Shown piece after piece: positions 1-10,800 of a stretch of DNA of 64,000 bases. The stretch is from positions 11,096,681-11,160,680 of the forward strand of contig OZ024742.1 of assembly GCA_964016885.1 (NCBI GenBank), read 5' to 3'. The notes under the pieces were generated by a model. It was not told the origin of the DNA. It made no database searches and worked only from the letters and a program-made list of their open reading frames with translations. The DNA is from Eledone cirrhosa (Eukaryota > Mollusca > Cephalopoda > Octopoda > Eledonidae). The number at the start of each line of letters is the position of its first letter. The first letter of the stretch is position 1. The position numbers and the translations under genes are program-made.

Positions 1-75
1 CCTTGACCCACGCACACAAACCTACACTCACACACATATATATATATGCACACACACACACTCACACACACACAC

Positions 76-115
<40 letters not shown>

Positions 116-135
116 GCACACACACACACACGTAT

Positions 136-205
<70 letters not shown>
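1..205. repeat. CA/TA compound microsatellite
   Basis: Mostly (CA)n with ACACAT variants to about 130, then a nearly pure (TA)n tract to about 205. It contains nothing gene-like. The TA tract ends exactly where the Penelope-like tail at 206 starts, an arrangement seen again at 57,673 and beside other elements in the window. Confidence 0.95.
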
Positions 206-209
<4 letters not shown>

Positions 210-298
210 GGATTTAAATGGATACAGTTCAGTAAAAGGAATTTATTGACACGTGTTTCAATAACAGTTATACAACCTGAAAACAGCTATCTACAAAG
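206..298 (-). mobile_element. Penelope-like element 3' tail fragment
   Basis: Read on the minus strand, this segment contains CTGTTATTGAAACACGTGTC followed by AATAAATTCCTTTT. The two termini of the Penelope-like elements at 57,674 and 60,813 carry the close relative CTGTTACAGAAACATATGTC followed by AATACC and then AATAAATTCCTTTT. I therefore read it as a solo terminal fragment of a related retroelement lying against a TA tract. No coding sequence remains. The family assignment is inference from this shared terminal block. Confidence 0.55.
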
Positions 299-490
299 TA
301 ATTGGCAGTATCGGTAAAGGATCGGACGCCATGCTTTGACGCATAGAGTTACGGCCCTTGCCATTCTGAGTTCAAATCCCGCCAAGGTTAACTTTGCCTT
401 TCATCCTTACGGGGATCGATAAAATAAAGTACCAGTAATGTACTGGGTAATTGCTGGCCTTGTGCCAATAGTAGAAACAATTAATTATTC
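299..490 (+). mobile_element. tRNA-derived SINE of cephalopod type
   Basis: It begins with a degenerate tRNA-like head (GGCAGTATCGGTAAAGG), followed by a clear RNA polymerase III B-box region (GTTCAAATCCCGCC). The body then reads CTTTGCCTTTCATCC, a GGATCGATAAAATAAAGTACC block and a tail with AATTGCTGGCCTTGTGCC. The order and spacing match the common octopus/squid SINE family. It ends near GTAGAAACAATTA. I see no clear target-site duplication. Confidence 0.85.
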
Positions 491-840
491 AGACACTCAA
501 TATTTCAATGTTATTTTCAAATACCATTTCATCAGAATAATATCATTGAGAACTTGTTTGGTTTTTATAGAGAATATTAAGAGGGAGGAGTGAAGTTGTT
601 AGAAGAATAGTTAAGGGAGTGGATAGACATTTTTGATAGCAGTGGGTAATTAGATTCCCATCTGTTATTTTGTTAGTTGAGTTTGACATTTTTTATAGAA
701 TATTCATTATTTGGCGTTGGCTGTATTGGTTATTTTTCTAAATCTATAGAAGGATAGGAGATAGTAAAGATATGTATAGTTGGTTTTGTGTTTGCACTTA
801 ATTCACATACAGACTTAAATTTTTCTTTCAAGTGTACGTA
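491..840. other. Unassigned AT-rich DNA
   Basis: AT-rich, non-repetitive sequence with no credible coding region, RNA gene or recognisable transposon end. It is probably decayed intergenic or intronic DNA. Confidence 0.6.
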
Positions 841-1345
841 TCCGTTCGCCCACACATAAATATATGCGTATATATACTTATTTTTTAAAAAAACATACAG
901 TCACATACTTACATATATGTACACCTCTACAAATATATACACTCACATACACATACTTACATGCTCATACTTACATACATATATACCTGTACACACACAT
1001 ATATATATATATACATATATATATGTGTACATACATACGCATTCGTGTATATACACTTTCATACTCTACTTATCTTCATATACACACATATAGACACACA
1101 CATATATACATACATACTCTTGTCCATGTGTATATATATATATAAATACACATATACATGAATACACATACATTTAATTATACACATCAAACATATATAT
1201 ATATACACTCACCCACTTATTTACTTATTTATATACATTTTCACGTATATACATTCACATGGTCGCTTTTAGACACATTCATTATAGCATATTCGCACCT
1301 ATTCTCACCAGCATATTTATCCATCATTAGTGTGATAATTTAAGG
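841..1345. repeat. Degenerate CA/TA microsatellite-derived tract
   Basis: Long interrupted runs of ACATAC, ACACAT and TATATA with scattered point changes. Open frames here translate only to Tyr/Ile/Thr/His-rich peptides, as expected from CA/TA repeats, so none is called as a gene. Confidence 0.8.
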
Positions 1346-1369
1346 TTATTAATAGTACACATATATGTT

Positions 1370-2070
1370 GAGAAGAGATTGTTTTTATATTTTTCTAACT
1401 AGATTGAGGATTTGTATAGTTGGGAGGATGTCCCTCGTTTATGTAATATTCAGCTTGTAGTGGGAAAAAAGGGTTTTAGTTCGGTGACGGCAGAATAATG
1501 TTCGTTCAATTCTGTTATTAAGCAATTTCTTCTTGTGTGTGATTATGTAATAAATCTCAAGATTACATAATTTGCAAACATTTTGGCTCCTGGAAAAGCT
1601 TTGGGTTTTAGCTAATTTCTCCCATTTTAAGGTAAACTTTTGATCGCTCTCCCTGAGCGTCCAAGCTTTTTTTGCTAAAGTTGTTACATTTCTTTGGCTC
1701 TGGTGTTTTATTGAGTAAGAATGCCTATACAATCGAGATTTAAACGATGTTGCCGTTGATCCCACGTAATACCACTCGTTGCCTCCGGATTCAATGGTAC
1801 ACTTATAGATGATATTTTTTTCAAGGCAGTTATTGCCGAGGGGCAATTGTCAGGATAGGTGCAGTTACAGTTGTGGACGTTGGTTTTGTAGTTAGGTTCA
1901 CTCTGGAGTAGTATTGCGGACGAACTTAGGTGTGGTTTATTTATGTTCTGTAGTGTATTGTCTACTGTTTTTTTTGTGCTCTTTGTACTTAAGTTTTTAG
2001 TGTTTTCGTTTAACCTTCTAGTATTGATCTTTTTTATGTGTTGTTCAAGGTTTAACGCTGTAGAGTACAA
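1370..2070 (-). pseudogene. Penelope-like element, 5'-truncated: linker, Cys motif and GIY-YIG endonuclease
   Basis: This is the C-terminal part of a Penelope-like retroelement polyprotein (reverse transcriptase joined to a GIY-YIG nuclease). From the upstream end it shows YSTALNLEQHIKKINTRRL (linker), a Cys-rich CNCTYPDNCP motif, then after a frame change near 1,845 NNCLEKNIIYKCTIES and the GIY-YIG core WYYVGSTATSFKSRLYRH. It finishes with CKLCNLE, LLNNRIER and CRHRTK, the conserved tail of such nucleases in this retroelement group. The copy at 58,236-60,813 has the same blocks. The reverse transcriptase is missing, so this is a 5'-truncated dead insertion. The coding part stops at 1,439, and about 70 bp below it may be its 3' untranslated tail. 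Confidence 0.85.
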
Positions 2071-2254
2071 ACAAACCGAACATTATAATATATGTTCGGT
2101 AAACACATACGTACACACATATATGTGTGCATCTATGTATGTGTATACATACTACTGTACGTCTGTATACATATATGTATGTACGTATAGATACTTATAT
2201 TTAAGTATCAGCCGTACTAAGAGTGAGAAATGAAATTTCAATTTCATTTTTTCC
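2071..2254. repeat. Microsatellite-like ACATA/TATG tract with short palindrome
   Basis: Degenerate TATG/ACATA sequence. At about 2,077-2,100 the block CCGAACAT is followed by its complement ATGTTCGG, a short AT-looped palindrome. No gene is visible. Confidence 0.5.
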
Positions 2255-2258
2255 ATTT

Positions 2259-2289
<31 letters not shown>

Positions 2290-2295
<6 letters not shown>

Positions 2296-2345
2296 TAACA
2301 GATTAAAGTTTAAGCAAAGAATCGCTGCTTTCACTCTTAACGGGA
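2290..2345 (-). repeat. 50-bp dispersed module beside a TA tract
   Basis: A (TA)n run at about 2,262-2,290 is followed by a block that reads on the minus strand as GTGAAAGCAGCGAT, then TTTGCTTAAA, TTTAATCTGTTATTT. A near-identical copy lies at 55,912-55,965, also embedded in TA repeats. Two dispersed copies with the same TA junction suggest the end of a mobile element, but I do not recognise the family. Confidence 0.6.
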
Positions 2346-2440
2346 TTTTCTGAAACTAACAAAGTCAATCTATGAACGCAGAAGTGGATATTTCAAAAAA
2401 CGTTGCAACCGGAGGAAGACAGGAAGACGATACTTTGGTT

Positions 2441-2697
2441 CGTGGAAACGTTCCCTGGCAAAGAACGGGAAAAAACGAATACGTCATTAATTGGAGAAGT
2501 GAAAAACAGAACCACGTTTATGGTATAAAAGAAGTCGTAGACTAAAATTCTATTAGGTGGTTCATAGAGACGTTCTCTGGCAATGAGCGGAAAAAACGAA
2601 GATAATACGTCATATGTGGAGCGTAGAGAACAATTACACGCAAAGACCAAACCACGTAAACGGTATAACTGAAGTCGTAGACTAAAATTCTAACTAG
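2441..2697. repeat. Diverged two-copy tandem repeat (about 115-135 bp)
   Basis: Copy A (about 2,441-2,557) and copy B (about 2,561-2,695) share CGTT-CTGGCAA-GA-CGG-AAAAAACGAA, an ACGTCAT block, and the perfect 3' block GAAGTCGTAGACTAAAATTC. They differ by indels and roughly a fifth of positions by eye. The repeat carries no plausible reading frame. Confidence 0.75.
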
Positions 2698-2699
2698 GA

Positions 2700-3032
2700 A
2701 ACCGAATTATTCTCCGCTTCAGAGTTAAGAATAAAGTAAATAAAATACAGAGATAATTGAAATTAAATAAATACATACACGGATCCAAATACGTACATAC
2801 TCAAGCATACGCGAAAACACTCGCCTTAGGTATACAAAACCATATATATATATATGAAAAAAGGAGAGCAATGAGAAAAGGAGTGCAAGGAGAGTAAGGA
2901 GAGCAAGGAGAGCAAGGAGAGGTTAAGGCAAATATTGCTCAAGTTATGCTGTAAACAGACAAAGGTGAAGAAGAGGAAGAAGAAAAAAATCAACTGAAGA
3001 GGTAGATTCTGCACCAAAATGACTTTGCTTCT
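2700..3032. other. Unassigned, with purine-rich stretch
   Basis: AT-rich sequence followed at about 2,858-2,925 by an AAGGAGAG-type purine run resembling a short unexpanded minisatellite. No gene is apparent on either strand. Confidence 0.5.
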
Positions 3033-3260
3033 TTTACAAACATCGAGTTTTCGTCTTTTGTAACTCCTGGTACAAAAACTTTCTTCACGAGATTTTCTAT
3101 CAGCACCGATTTCTTCGACAAAGACCCTTCAACATGGAAGGATGATCCTGGTTACAAAAGTGGACTTGAAAAACTTGAGAAGACAGTTGTTGTGAATGAT
3201 GTTGCAGAAAGAGGTGTCAAACTCATTCAGGATTACAATAACATTCTCACTTACAGATCG
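3033..3260 (+). pseudogene. Conserved coding remnant of an uncharacterised invertebrate protein family
   Basis: In one uninterrupted frame the segment encodes FVTPGTKTFFTRFSISTDFF, then DKDPSTWKDDPGYKSGL and the hallmark VVNDVAERGVKLIQDYNNIL. I recognise the pattern 'VVND-AERGVKLI-DYN-xLT' from numerous uncharacterised invertebrate proteins that recur in many copies per genome, often near mobile elements. The usual continuation of the family after LT (a Lys/Asp/Glu-rich block) is lost, and the frame runs on into unrelated sequence to a stop near the SINE. There is no upstream methionine context, and a stop lies at about 3,003. It is most likely a fragment or decayed exon. Function unknown. 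Confidence 0.55.
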
Positions 3261-3300
3261 TTACCGAAAACCGTAAAACATACCCAACTGCCACTAAATC

Positions 3301-3525
3301 CTCTCTTATGTAAAAATAATTGTTTCTACTTTTAGCTCAAGGCCAGCAATTACCCAGTACATTACTGGTACTTTATTGTATCGACCCCGTATGGATGAAA
3401 GGCAAAGTTAACCTCGGCGGGATTTGAACTCAGATCATAAAGGGACGTAACTATGCTGGAAAGCATGTCCGAGCCTCTACCGATACTTCCAATTCACCGC
3501 CCTTTCTCTCTTATGTAAAAATAAT
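3301..3525 (-). mobile_element. Minus-strand SINE with perfect 20-bp target-site duplication
   Basis: The SINE body (about 3,321-3,505) reads on the minus strand from a GGCGGTGAATTGG head through GTTCAAATCCCGCC to the TTGCTGGCCTTG tail. The flanks 3,301-3,320 and 3,506-3,525 are identical: both begin CTCTCTTATG and end AAAAATAAT. This is a target-site duplication, the signature of LINE-machinery retrotransposition. The perfect duplication indicates a comparatively recent insertion. Confidence 0.92.
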
Positions 3526-3942
3526 ATTCAATATTCAGTGTACACATTATGTTTTTGATTCTATAGAAATCATTGTTGTAAATAAAAATGCGTTTCTCTT
3601 ATAGAAGTTGTGTGCTGTATTAAGAAAACCTAATATTTCTTAAGGTTTTCATGTTATTTCAGGAATTTTTCAAATTAACTATTGGTAAATTTGATTCAGA
3701 ACGTTATAAATCATTTGCTGGGGTTGCCTGGATGTGTCCACATAAATTTCTGTAAGAACAAAAAAGAAAATGGTCGAGATAGGGAACAGTATACCGATTT
3801 TGAATCGTTGTGAATACTATGTCCCAACTCCGATTGGGCTGAAATTTTGCACACCCAGTGTTTTTGTTGATTGAAACAGGATTAGGGGGTCGGAGGAGCA
3901 AAAGTTTAACTTTTTTAAATTACCTATTGCTAAGGGCCACCC
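3526..3942. other. Unassigned; possible element leading into CA tract
   Basis: Non-repetitive AT-rich DNA. The block at about 3,770-3,940 (with CCAACTCCGATTGGGCTGAA and a GGGTCGGAGGAGCAAAAG block) has the look of a dispersed repeat and ends at the CA tract. I see no second copy in this window, and no gene. Confidence 0.4.
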
Positions 3943-4428
<486 letters not shown>

Positions 4429-4587
4429 CATAACTTGTGTGTTACACTTCTATTCTTTTAAATATATATATATAAATTTATGTTTCACTGTGCCGAACAT
4501 TTATTGTGTATATATTTAACACACTAGCTAGCTAGCTTATTACATACCCACCTACCAACCAACATACATAACCTAGAACTAGACTGG
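4429..4587. other. Unassigned AT-rich spacer
   Basis: AT-rich DNA with a short GCTAGCTAGCT run near 4,526 and no gene or recognised element. Confidence 0.4.
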
Positions 4588-4725
4588 GACTTTTGTATCA
4601 ACCTTGAATGGATGGAAGACAAAGCTGACCTCGATGGGATTTGAAATCAGAAAGCAAAGATTCGAAACGAATACAGCAAAACATTCTATCTGATTTTCTA
4701 ACGACTCTGCCAATACGCCACCCAT
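4588..4725 (-). mobile_element. Old diverged SINE (minus strand)
   Basis: On the minus strand it reads GGCGTATTGGCAGAGTCGTTAG, a degenerate tRNA-like middle, CAAATCCCATCGAGGTCAGC, then CTTCCATCCATTCAAGG. These are the head, B box and body of the same SINE family with many substitutions. It forms the left edge of a composite block that is repeated at 11,535-12,035. Confidence 0.75.
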
Positions 4726-4861
4726 ACATCCCCTATGTATGGTCAGTAACTCAGAAGAGAATCTTTGGGGTGCCGTCTTGAGATAAGGCGTCCTAGGACA
4801 TTTTAAAACCTGGCGGAGCCCATCTCCTCTCCAGGTTTAAATACAGCAGATTTCTTCCTGA
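4726..4861 (+). repeat. Left flank of the purine minisatellite, paralogous to 11,701-11,850
   Basis: The sequence CTGGCGGAGCCCATCTCCTC followed by CAGGTTTAAATACAGCAG and ATTTCTTCC matches CTGGCAGAGACCATCTTCTC, CAGGTCTGAATACAGCAG, ATTTCTTCC at about 11,777-11,830. Both copies sit between minus-strand SINEs and both lead into GAGAAAGAGATATAGA. This one has expanded into the 3.8-kb array. Confidence 0.75.
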
Positions 4862-7800
4862 GAAAGAGATATAGAGAGAGTGAGAGAAAGGATGTGAGAA
4901 AGAGATATAGAGAGAGTGAGAGAAAGGAAGAGAGAAAGAGATATAGAGGGAGTGAGAGAAAAGAAGTGGGAAAGAGATATAGAGGGAGGGAGAGAAAGGA
5001 AGTGAGAAAGAGATATAGAGAGAGTGAGAGAAAGGATGTGAGAAAGAGATATAGAGAGTGAGAGAAAGGATGTGAGAAAGAGATATAGAGAGAGTGAGAG
5101 AAAGGATGTGAGAAAGAGATATAGAGAGAGTGAGAGAAAGGAAGAGAGAAAGAGATTTAGAGGGACTGAGAGAAAAGAAGTGAGAAAGAGATATAGAGGG
5201 AGGGAGAGAAAGGAAGTGAGAAAGAGATATAGAGAGAGTGAGAGAAAGGATGTGAGAAAGAGATATAGAGAGAGTGAGAGAAAGGAAGAGAGAAAGAGAT
5301 TTAGAGGGACTGAGAGAAAAGAAGTGGGAAAGAGATATAGAGGGAGGGAGAGAAAGGAAGTGAGAAAGAGATATAGAGAGAGTGAGAGAAAGGATGTGAG
5401 AAAGAGATATAGAGAGAGTGAGAGAAAGGAAGAGAGAAAGAGATATAGAGGGAGTGAGAGAAAAGAAGTGAGAAAGAGATATGGAGGGAGGGAGAGAAAG
5501 GAAGAGAGAAAGAGATATAGAGGGAGTGAGAGAAAAGAAGTGAGAAAGAGATATAGAGGGAGGGAGAGAAAGGAAGTGAGAAAGAGATATAGAGAGAGTG
5601 AGAGAAAGGATGTGGGAAAGAGATATAGAGAGAGTGAGAGAAAGGAAGAGAGAAAGAGATTTAGAGGGACTGAGAGACAGGAAGATATAGAGGGAGTGAG
5701 AGACAGGAAGAGAGAAAGAGATATAGAGGGAGTGAGAGACAGGAAGAGAGAAAGAGATATAGAGGGAGTGAGAGGCAGGAAGAGAGAAAGAGATATAGAG
5801 GGAGTGAGAGAAAGGGAGAAAGAGATATAGAGGGAGTGAGAGAAAGGAAGAGAGAAAGAGATATAGAGGGAGTGAGAGATAGAAAGAGAGAAAGAGATAT
5901 AGAGGGAGTGAGAGACAGGAAGAGAGAAAGAGATATAGAGGGAGTGAGAGGCAGGAAGAGAGAAAGAGATATAGAGGGAGTGAGAGAAAGGGAGAAAGAG
6001 ATATAGAGGGAGTGAGAGAAAGGAAGAGAGAAAGAGATATAAAGGGAGTGAGAGACAGGAAGAGAGAAAGAGATATAGAGGGAGTGAAAGAAAGGAAGAG
6101 AGAAAGAGATATAGAGGGAGTGAGAGAAAGGAAGAGAGAAAGAGATATAGAGGGAGTGAGAGGCAGGAAGAGAGAAAGAGATATAGAGGGAGTGAGAGAA
6201 AGAGATATAGAGGGAGTGAGAGAAAGGGAGAAAGAGATATAGAGGGAGTGAGAGAAAGGAAGAGAGAAAGAGATATAAAGGGAGTGAGAGACAGGAAGAG
6301 AGAAAGAGATATAGAGGGAGTGAAAGAAAGGAAGAGAGAAAGAGATATAGAGGGAGTGAGAGAAAGGAAGAGAGAAAGAGATATAGAGGGAGTGAGAGGC
6401 AGGAAGAGAGAAAGAGATATAGAGGGAGTGAGAGAAAGGAAGAGAGAAAGAGATATAGAGGGAGTGAGAGAAAGAGATATAGAGGGAGTGAGAGAAAGGA
6501 AGAGAGAAAGAGATATAGAGGGAGTGAGAGAAAGGAAGAGAGAAAGAGATATAGAGGGAGTGAGAGAAAAGAAGTGAGAAAGAGATATAGAGGGAGGGAG
6601 AGAAAGGAAGTGAGAAAGAGATATAGAGGGAGTGAGAGAAAGGATGTGAGAAAGAGATATAGAGGGAGGGAGAGAAAGGAAGTGAGAAAGAGATATAGAG
6701 AGAGTGAGAGAAAGGATGTGAGAAAGAGATATAGAGAGAGTGAGAGAAAGGATGAGAGAAAGAGATTTAGAGGGACTGAGAGACAGGAAGATATAGAGGG
6801 AGTGAGAGACAGGAAGAGAGAAAGAGATATAGAGGGAGTGAGAGACAGGAAGAGAGAAAGATATATAGAGGGAGTGAGAGGCAGGAAGAGAGAAAGAGAT
6901 ATAGAGGGAGTGAGAGAAAGGGAGAAAGAGATATAGAGGGAGTGAGAGAAAGGAAGAGAGAAAGAGATATAGAGTGAGTGAGAGATAGAAAGAGAGAAAG
7001 AGATATAGAGGGAGTGAGAGACAGGAAGAGAGAAAGAGATATAGAGGGAGTGAGAGACAGGAAGAGAGAAAGAGATATAGAGGGAGTGAGAGGCAGGAAG
7101 AGAGAAAGAGATATAGAGGGAGTGAGAGAAAGGGAGAAAGAGATATAGAGGGAGTGAGAGAAAGGAAGAGAGAAAGAGATATAAAGGGAGTGAGAGACAG
7201 GAAGAGAGAAAGAGATATAGAGGGAGTGAAAGAAAGGAAGAGAGAAAGAGATATAGAGGGAGTGAGAGAAAGGAAGAGAGAAAGAGATATAGAGGGAGTG
7301 AGAGGCAGGAAGAGAGAAAGAGATATAGAGGGAGTGAGAGAAAGAGATATAGAGGGAGTGAGAGAAAGGAAGAGAGAAAGAGATATAGAGGGAGTGAGAG
7401 AAAGGAAGAGAGAAAGAGATATAGAGGGAGTGAGAGAAAGGAAGAGAGAAAGAGATATAGAGGGAGTGAGAGAAAAGAAGTGAGAAAGAGATATAGAGGG
7501 AGGGAGAGAAAGGAAGTGAGAAAGAGATATAGAGGGAGTGAGAGAAAGGATGTGAGAAAGAGATATAGAGAGAGTGAGAGAAGGGAAGAGAGAAAGAGAT
7601 ATAGAGGGACTGAGAGACAGGAAGATATAGAGGGAGTGAGAGACAGGAAGAGAGAAAGAGATATAGAGGGAGTGAGAGACAGGAAGAGAGAAAGAGATAT
7701 AGAGGGAGTGAGAGGCAGGCAGAGAGAAAGAGATATAGAGGGAGTGAGAGAAAGGGAGAAAGAGATATAGAGGGAGTGAGAGAAAGAAAGAGAGAAAGAG

Positions 7801-8650
7801 ATATAGAGGGAGTGAGAGACAGGAAGAGAGAAAGAGATATAGAGGGAGTGAGAGAAAGGAAGAGAGAAAGAGATATAGAGGGAGTGAGAGAAAGGAAGAG
7901 AGAAAGAGATATAGAGGGAGTGAGAGACAGGAAGAGAGAAAGAGATATAGAGGGAGTGAGAGAAAGGAAGAGAGAAAGAGATATAGAGGGAGTGAGAGAA
8001 AGGAAGAGAGAAAGAGATATAGAGGGAGTGAGGGAAAGGAAGAGAGAAAGAGATATAGAGGGGGTGAGAGAAAAGAAGTGAGAAAGAGATATAGAGGGAG
8101 GGAGAGAAAGAGATATAGAGGGAGTGAGAGAAAGGAAGAGAGAAAGAGATATAGAGGGAGTGAGAGAAAGGAAGAGAGAAAGAGATATAGAGGGAGTGAG
8201 AGAAAAGAAGTGAGAAAGAGATAGAAAGGGAGTGAGAGAAAGGAAGAGAGAAAGAGATATAGAGGGAGTGAGAGAAAGGAAGTGAGAAAGAGATATAGAG
8301 GGAGTGAGAGAAAGGAAGTGAGAAAGAGATATAGAGGGAGTGAGAGAAAGGAAGAGAGAAAGAGATATAGAGGGAGTGAGAGAAAGGAAGAGAGAAAGAG
8401 ATATAGAGGGAGTGAGAGAAAGGAAGAGAGAAAGAGATATAGAGGGAGTGAGAGAAAGGAAGTGAGAAAGAGATATAGAGGGAGTGAGAGAAAGGAAGAG
8501 AGAAAGAGATATAGAGTGAGTGAGAGAAAAGAAGAGAGAAAGTGATATAGAGGGAGTGAGAGAAAGGAAGAGAGAAAGAGATATAGAGGGAGTGAGAGAA
8601 ACGAAGAGAGAAAGAGATATAGCGGGAGTGAGAAAGAGATATAGAGGAAG
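4862..8650. repeat. 36-bp polypurine minisatellite, about 105 units
   Basis: The consensus unit is 36 bp: AGAGATATAGAGGGAGTGAG followed by AGAAAGGAAGAGAGAA. Units measure 36 bp by direct counting (for example AGATAT at 5,823 and 5,859). The plus strand is almost all A and G, broken only by TATA. Because 36 is divisible by three, both strands stay open for long distances, including a minus-strand frame of about 1,015 codons. Variants (GATGTG, GAAGTG, GACAGG, GGCAGG, truncated units) recur in blocks, showing higher-order structure. A block of about 906 bp is repeated (for example 6,248 onward matches 7,154 onward, and 6,574 onward matches 7,480 onward). Confidence 0.97.
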
Positions 8651-8651
8651 A

Positions 8652-8805
8652 ATTGACCTCAGTATTTGACTGGTACTTTTTTATCGATTTCGAAAGGATG
8701 AAAGGCAAAGTTGACCTTGGTGGGATTTGATCTCAGAGAGCAGAGAGACGAAACAAATACCGCAAAGCATTCTATCTGACGTTCTAACAACTCTGACAAT
8801 TTGCT
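8652..8805 (-). mobile_element. Minus-strand SINE at the right edge of the purine array
   Basis: It reads on the minus strand with the SINE body (complement of ATCGATTTCGAAAGGATGAA and AGGCAAAGTTGACC) and a degenerate tRNA-like head ending GGCAGCAAATTG. The junction with the array, GAGATATAGAGGAAGAATTG, matches the unexpanded junction GAGATATAGAAGAAGAATCG at about 11,852-11,871. Confidence 0.8.
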
Positions 8806-8811
8806 GCCTTA

Positions 8812-10165
8812 TATGAAATATACCATCCCACATGAAATATATTATCACTATAAAATATACCATCCCACATGAAATATATTATCACTATAAAATATACCAT
8901 CCCACATGAAATATTCCATCATTATAAAATATACCATCCCACATGAAATATATTATCACTATGAAATATACCATCCCACATGAAATATATTATCACTATA
9001 AAATATACCATCCCACATGAAATATTCCATCATTATAAAATATACCATCCCACATGAAATATATTATCACTATAAAATATACCATCCCACATGAAATATT
9101 CCATCATTATAAAATATACCATCCCATATGAACTATATTATCACTATGAAATATACCATCCCACATGAAATATATTATCACTATAAAATATACCATCCCA
9201 CATGAAATATTCCATCATTATAAAATATACCATCCCACATGAAATATATTATCACTATAAAATATACCATCCCACATGAAATATACCATCACTATAAAAT
9301 ATACCATCCCGCATGAAATATACCATCACTATAAAATATACCATCCCACATGAAATATTCCATCATTATAAAATATACCATCCCACATGAAATATACCAT
9401 CACTATAAAATATACCATCCCACATGAAATATACCATCACTATAAAATATACCATCCCACATGAAATATACCATCACTATAAAATATACCATCCCACATG
9501 AAATATTCCATCATTATAAAATATACCATCCCACATGAAATATACCATCACTATAAAATATACCATCCCACATGAAATATACCATCACTATAAAATATAC
9601 CATCCCGCATGAAATATATTATCACTATAAAATATACCATCCCACATGAAATATACCATCACTATAAAATATACCATCCCACATGAACTATATTATCACT
9701 ATAAAATATACCATCCCACATGAAATATACCATCACTATAAAATATACCATCCCGCATGAAATATATTATCACTATAAAATATACCATCCCACATGAAAT
9801 ATTCCATCATTATAAAATATACCATCCCATATGAACTATATTATCACTATAAAATATACCATCCCACATGAAATATACCATCATTATAAAATATACCATC
9901 CCACATGAACTATATTATCATTATATAATATACCATCCCACATGAAATATACCATCATTACTATCACTATATCATCCAACATGAAATATATCATCGTTAC
10001 CGAGGTTAACTTTGCTTTTCATCTTTACAGGGTCGATAAAACAAAATACCAGTAATGCACTAGGTAATTGCTGGCCTTGTGCCAAAAGTAGAAACAATTA
10101 TATTATATACCATCCCACATGAAATATACCATCGTTACTATCACTATAAAATATACGATAATGAT
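8812..10165. repeat. 37-bp AT-rich satellite, about 33 units
   Basis: The tandem unit is 37 bp: TACCATCCCACATGAAATAT followed by ATTATCACTATAAAATA (for example starts at 8,821 and 8,858). Two variant halves alternate (ATATTATCACTAT against ATTCCATCATTAT), giving local 74-bp and longer patterns. A SINE fragment interrupts it at about 9,997-10,100, after which about two degraded units continue. No coding potential. Confidence 0.95.
9997..10100 (+). mobile_element. SINE 3' fragment inserted in the 37-bp satellite
   Basis: The body and tail of the cephalopod-type SINE are present (CCGAGGTTAACTTTGC, GGTCGATAAAACAAAATACC, AATTGCTGGCCTTGTGCC), but the tRNA-like head is missing. Satellite units lie on both sides, so the insertion postdates at least part of the array. 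Confidence 0.85.
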
Positions 10166-10405
10166 CTCTTGCTCAAACACAGTTATAATGTCGCCACCTA
10201 TGAGCCTACCTGTACCCAAGTAAAAAGCTGATGTTTCAAAGCTGATATGTCAAAACCTAGTGGAACTGGCTTCTACCAATGTTTTAGTTATATTGTTAAC
10301 AACCAGCATGGAACTAATGGTTGCACAAATAGGATTTACCAAATATTCCGAAACTAAATTAACCACTATCTAGTTAATATAATATACCATAATAACAAAA
10401 TATAA
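10166..10405. other. Unassigned spacer
   Basis: AT-rich single-copy-looking DNA without recognised genes or elements. Confidence 0.4.
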
Positions 10406-10542
10406 GTGTATATGTATGTGTTTATATATGTATGTACGTATATATGGATGTGTTTATATAGGTATGTATATGTGTATGTATGTATTTATGTATGTATGCA
10501 TGTCTGTACGTATATATGTAAGTATATGCTTCCAAACACACA

Positions 10543-10594
<52 letters not shown>

Positions 10595-10800
10595 CAGAGA
10601 GAGAAAGAGAGAGAGCAAATTTGCACATGCAAAAAAAAACATATACATAAATACATAATGTCGCTTAGCATATAACATATTTGCAATAAAATATTTACAC
10701 ACACACACACACACATACACACACTCAATACACACCCACATACGTACAGACGCATATATATTCACACACTCATACACATGCGGATCTATGTGTATAAACA
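10406..10800. repeat. TATG/CA/TA microsatellite cluster
   Basis: It comprises a degenerate TATG tract, a (CA)n tract at about 10,548-10,580, a TA run, a short GAGA run and a second (CA)n at about 10,697-10,725. All open frames are low-complexity translations of these repeats. Confidence 0.85.

Noticed and set aside
299..372. An intact tRNA gene at the SINE head
   Set aside because: The B box is present, but the acceptor stem does not pair and the anticodon arm is degenerate, and the sequence continues directly into a SINE body.
5661..8708. A minus-strand open frame of about 1,015 codons (Ser/Leu/Phe/Tyr repeats) and several plus-strand Arg/Glu/Lys frames
   Set aside because: The repeat unit is 36 bp, divisible by three, so stop-free frames arise on both strands automatically. 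No start context, splice signals or non-repeat domain is present, and the frames share the same DNA.
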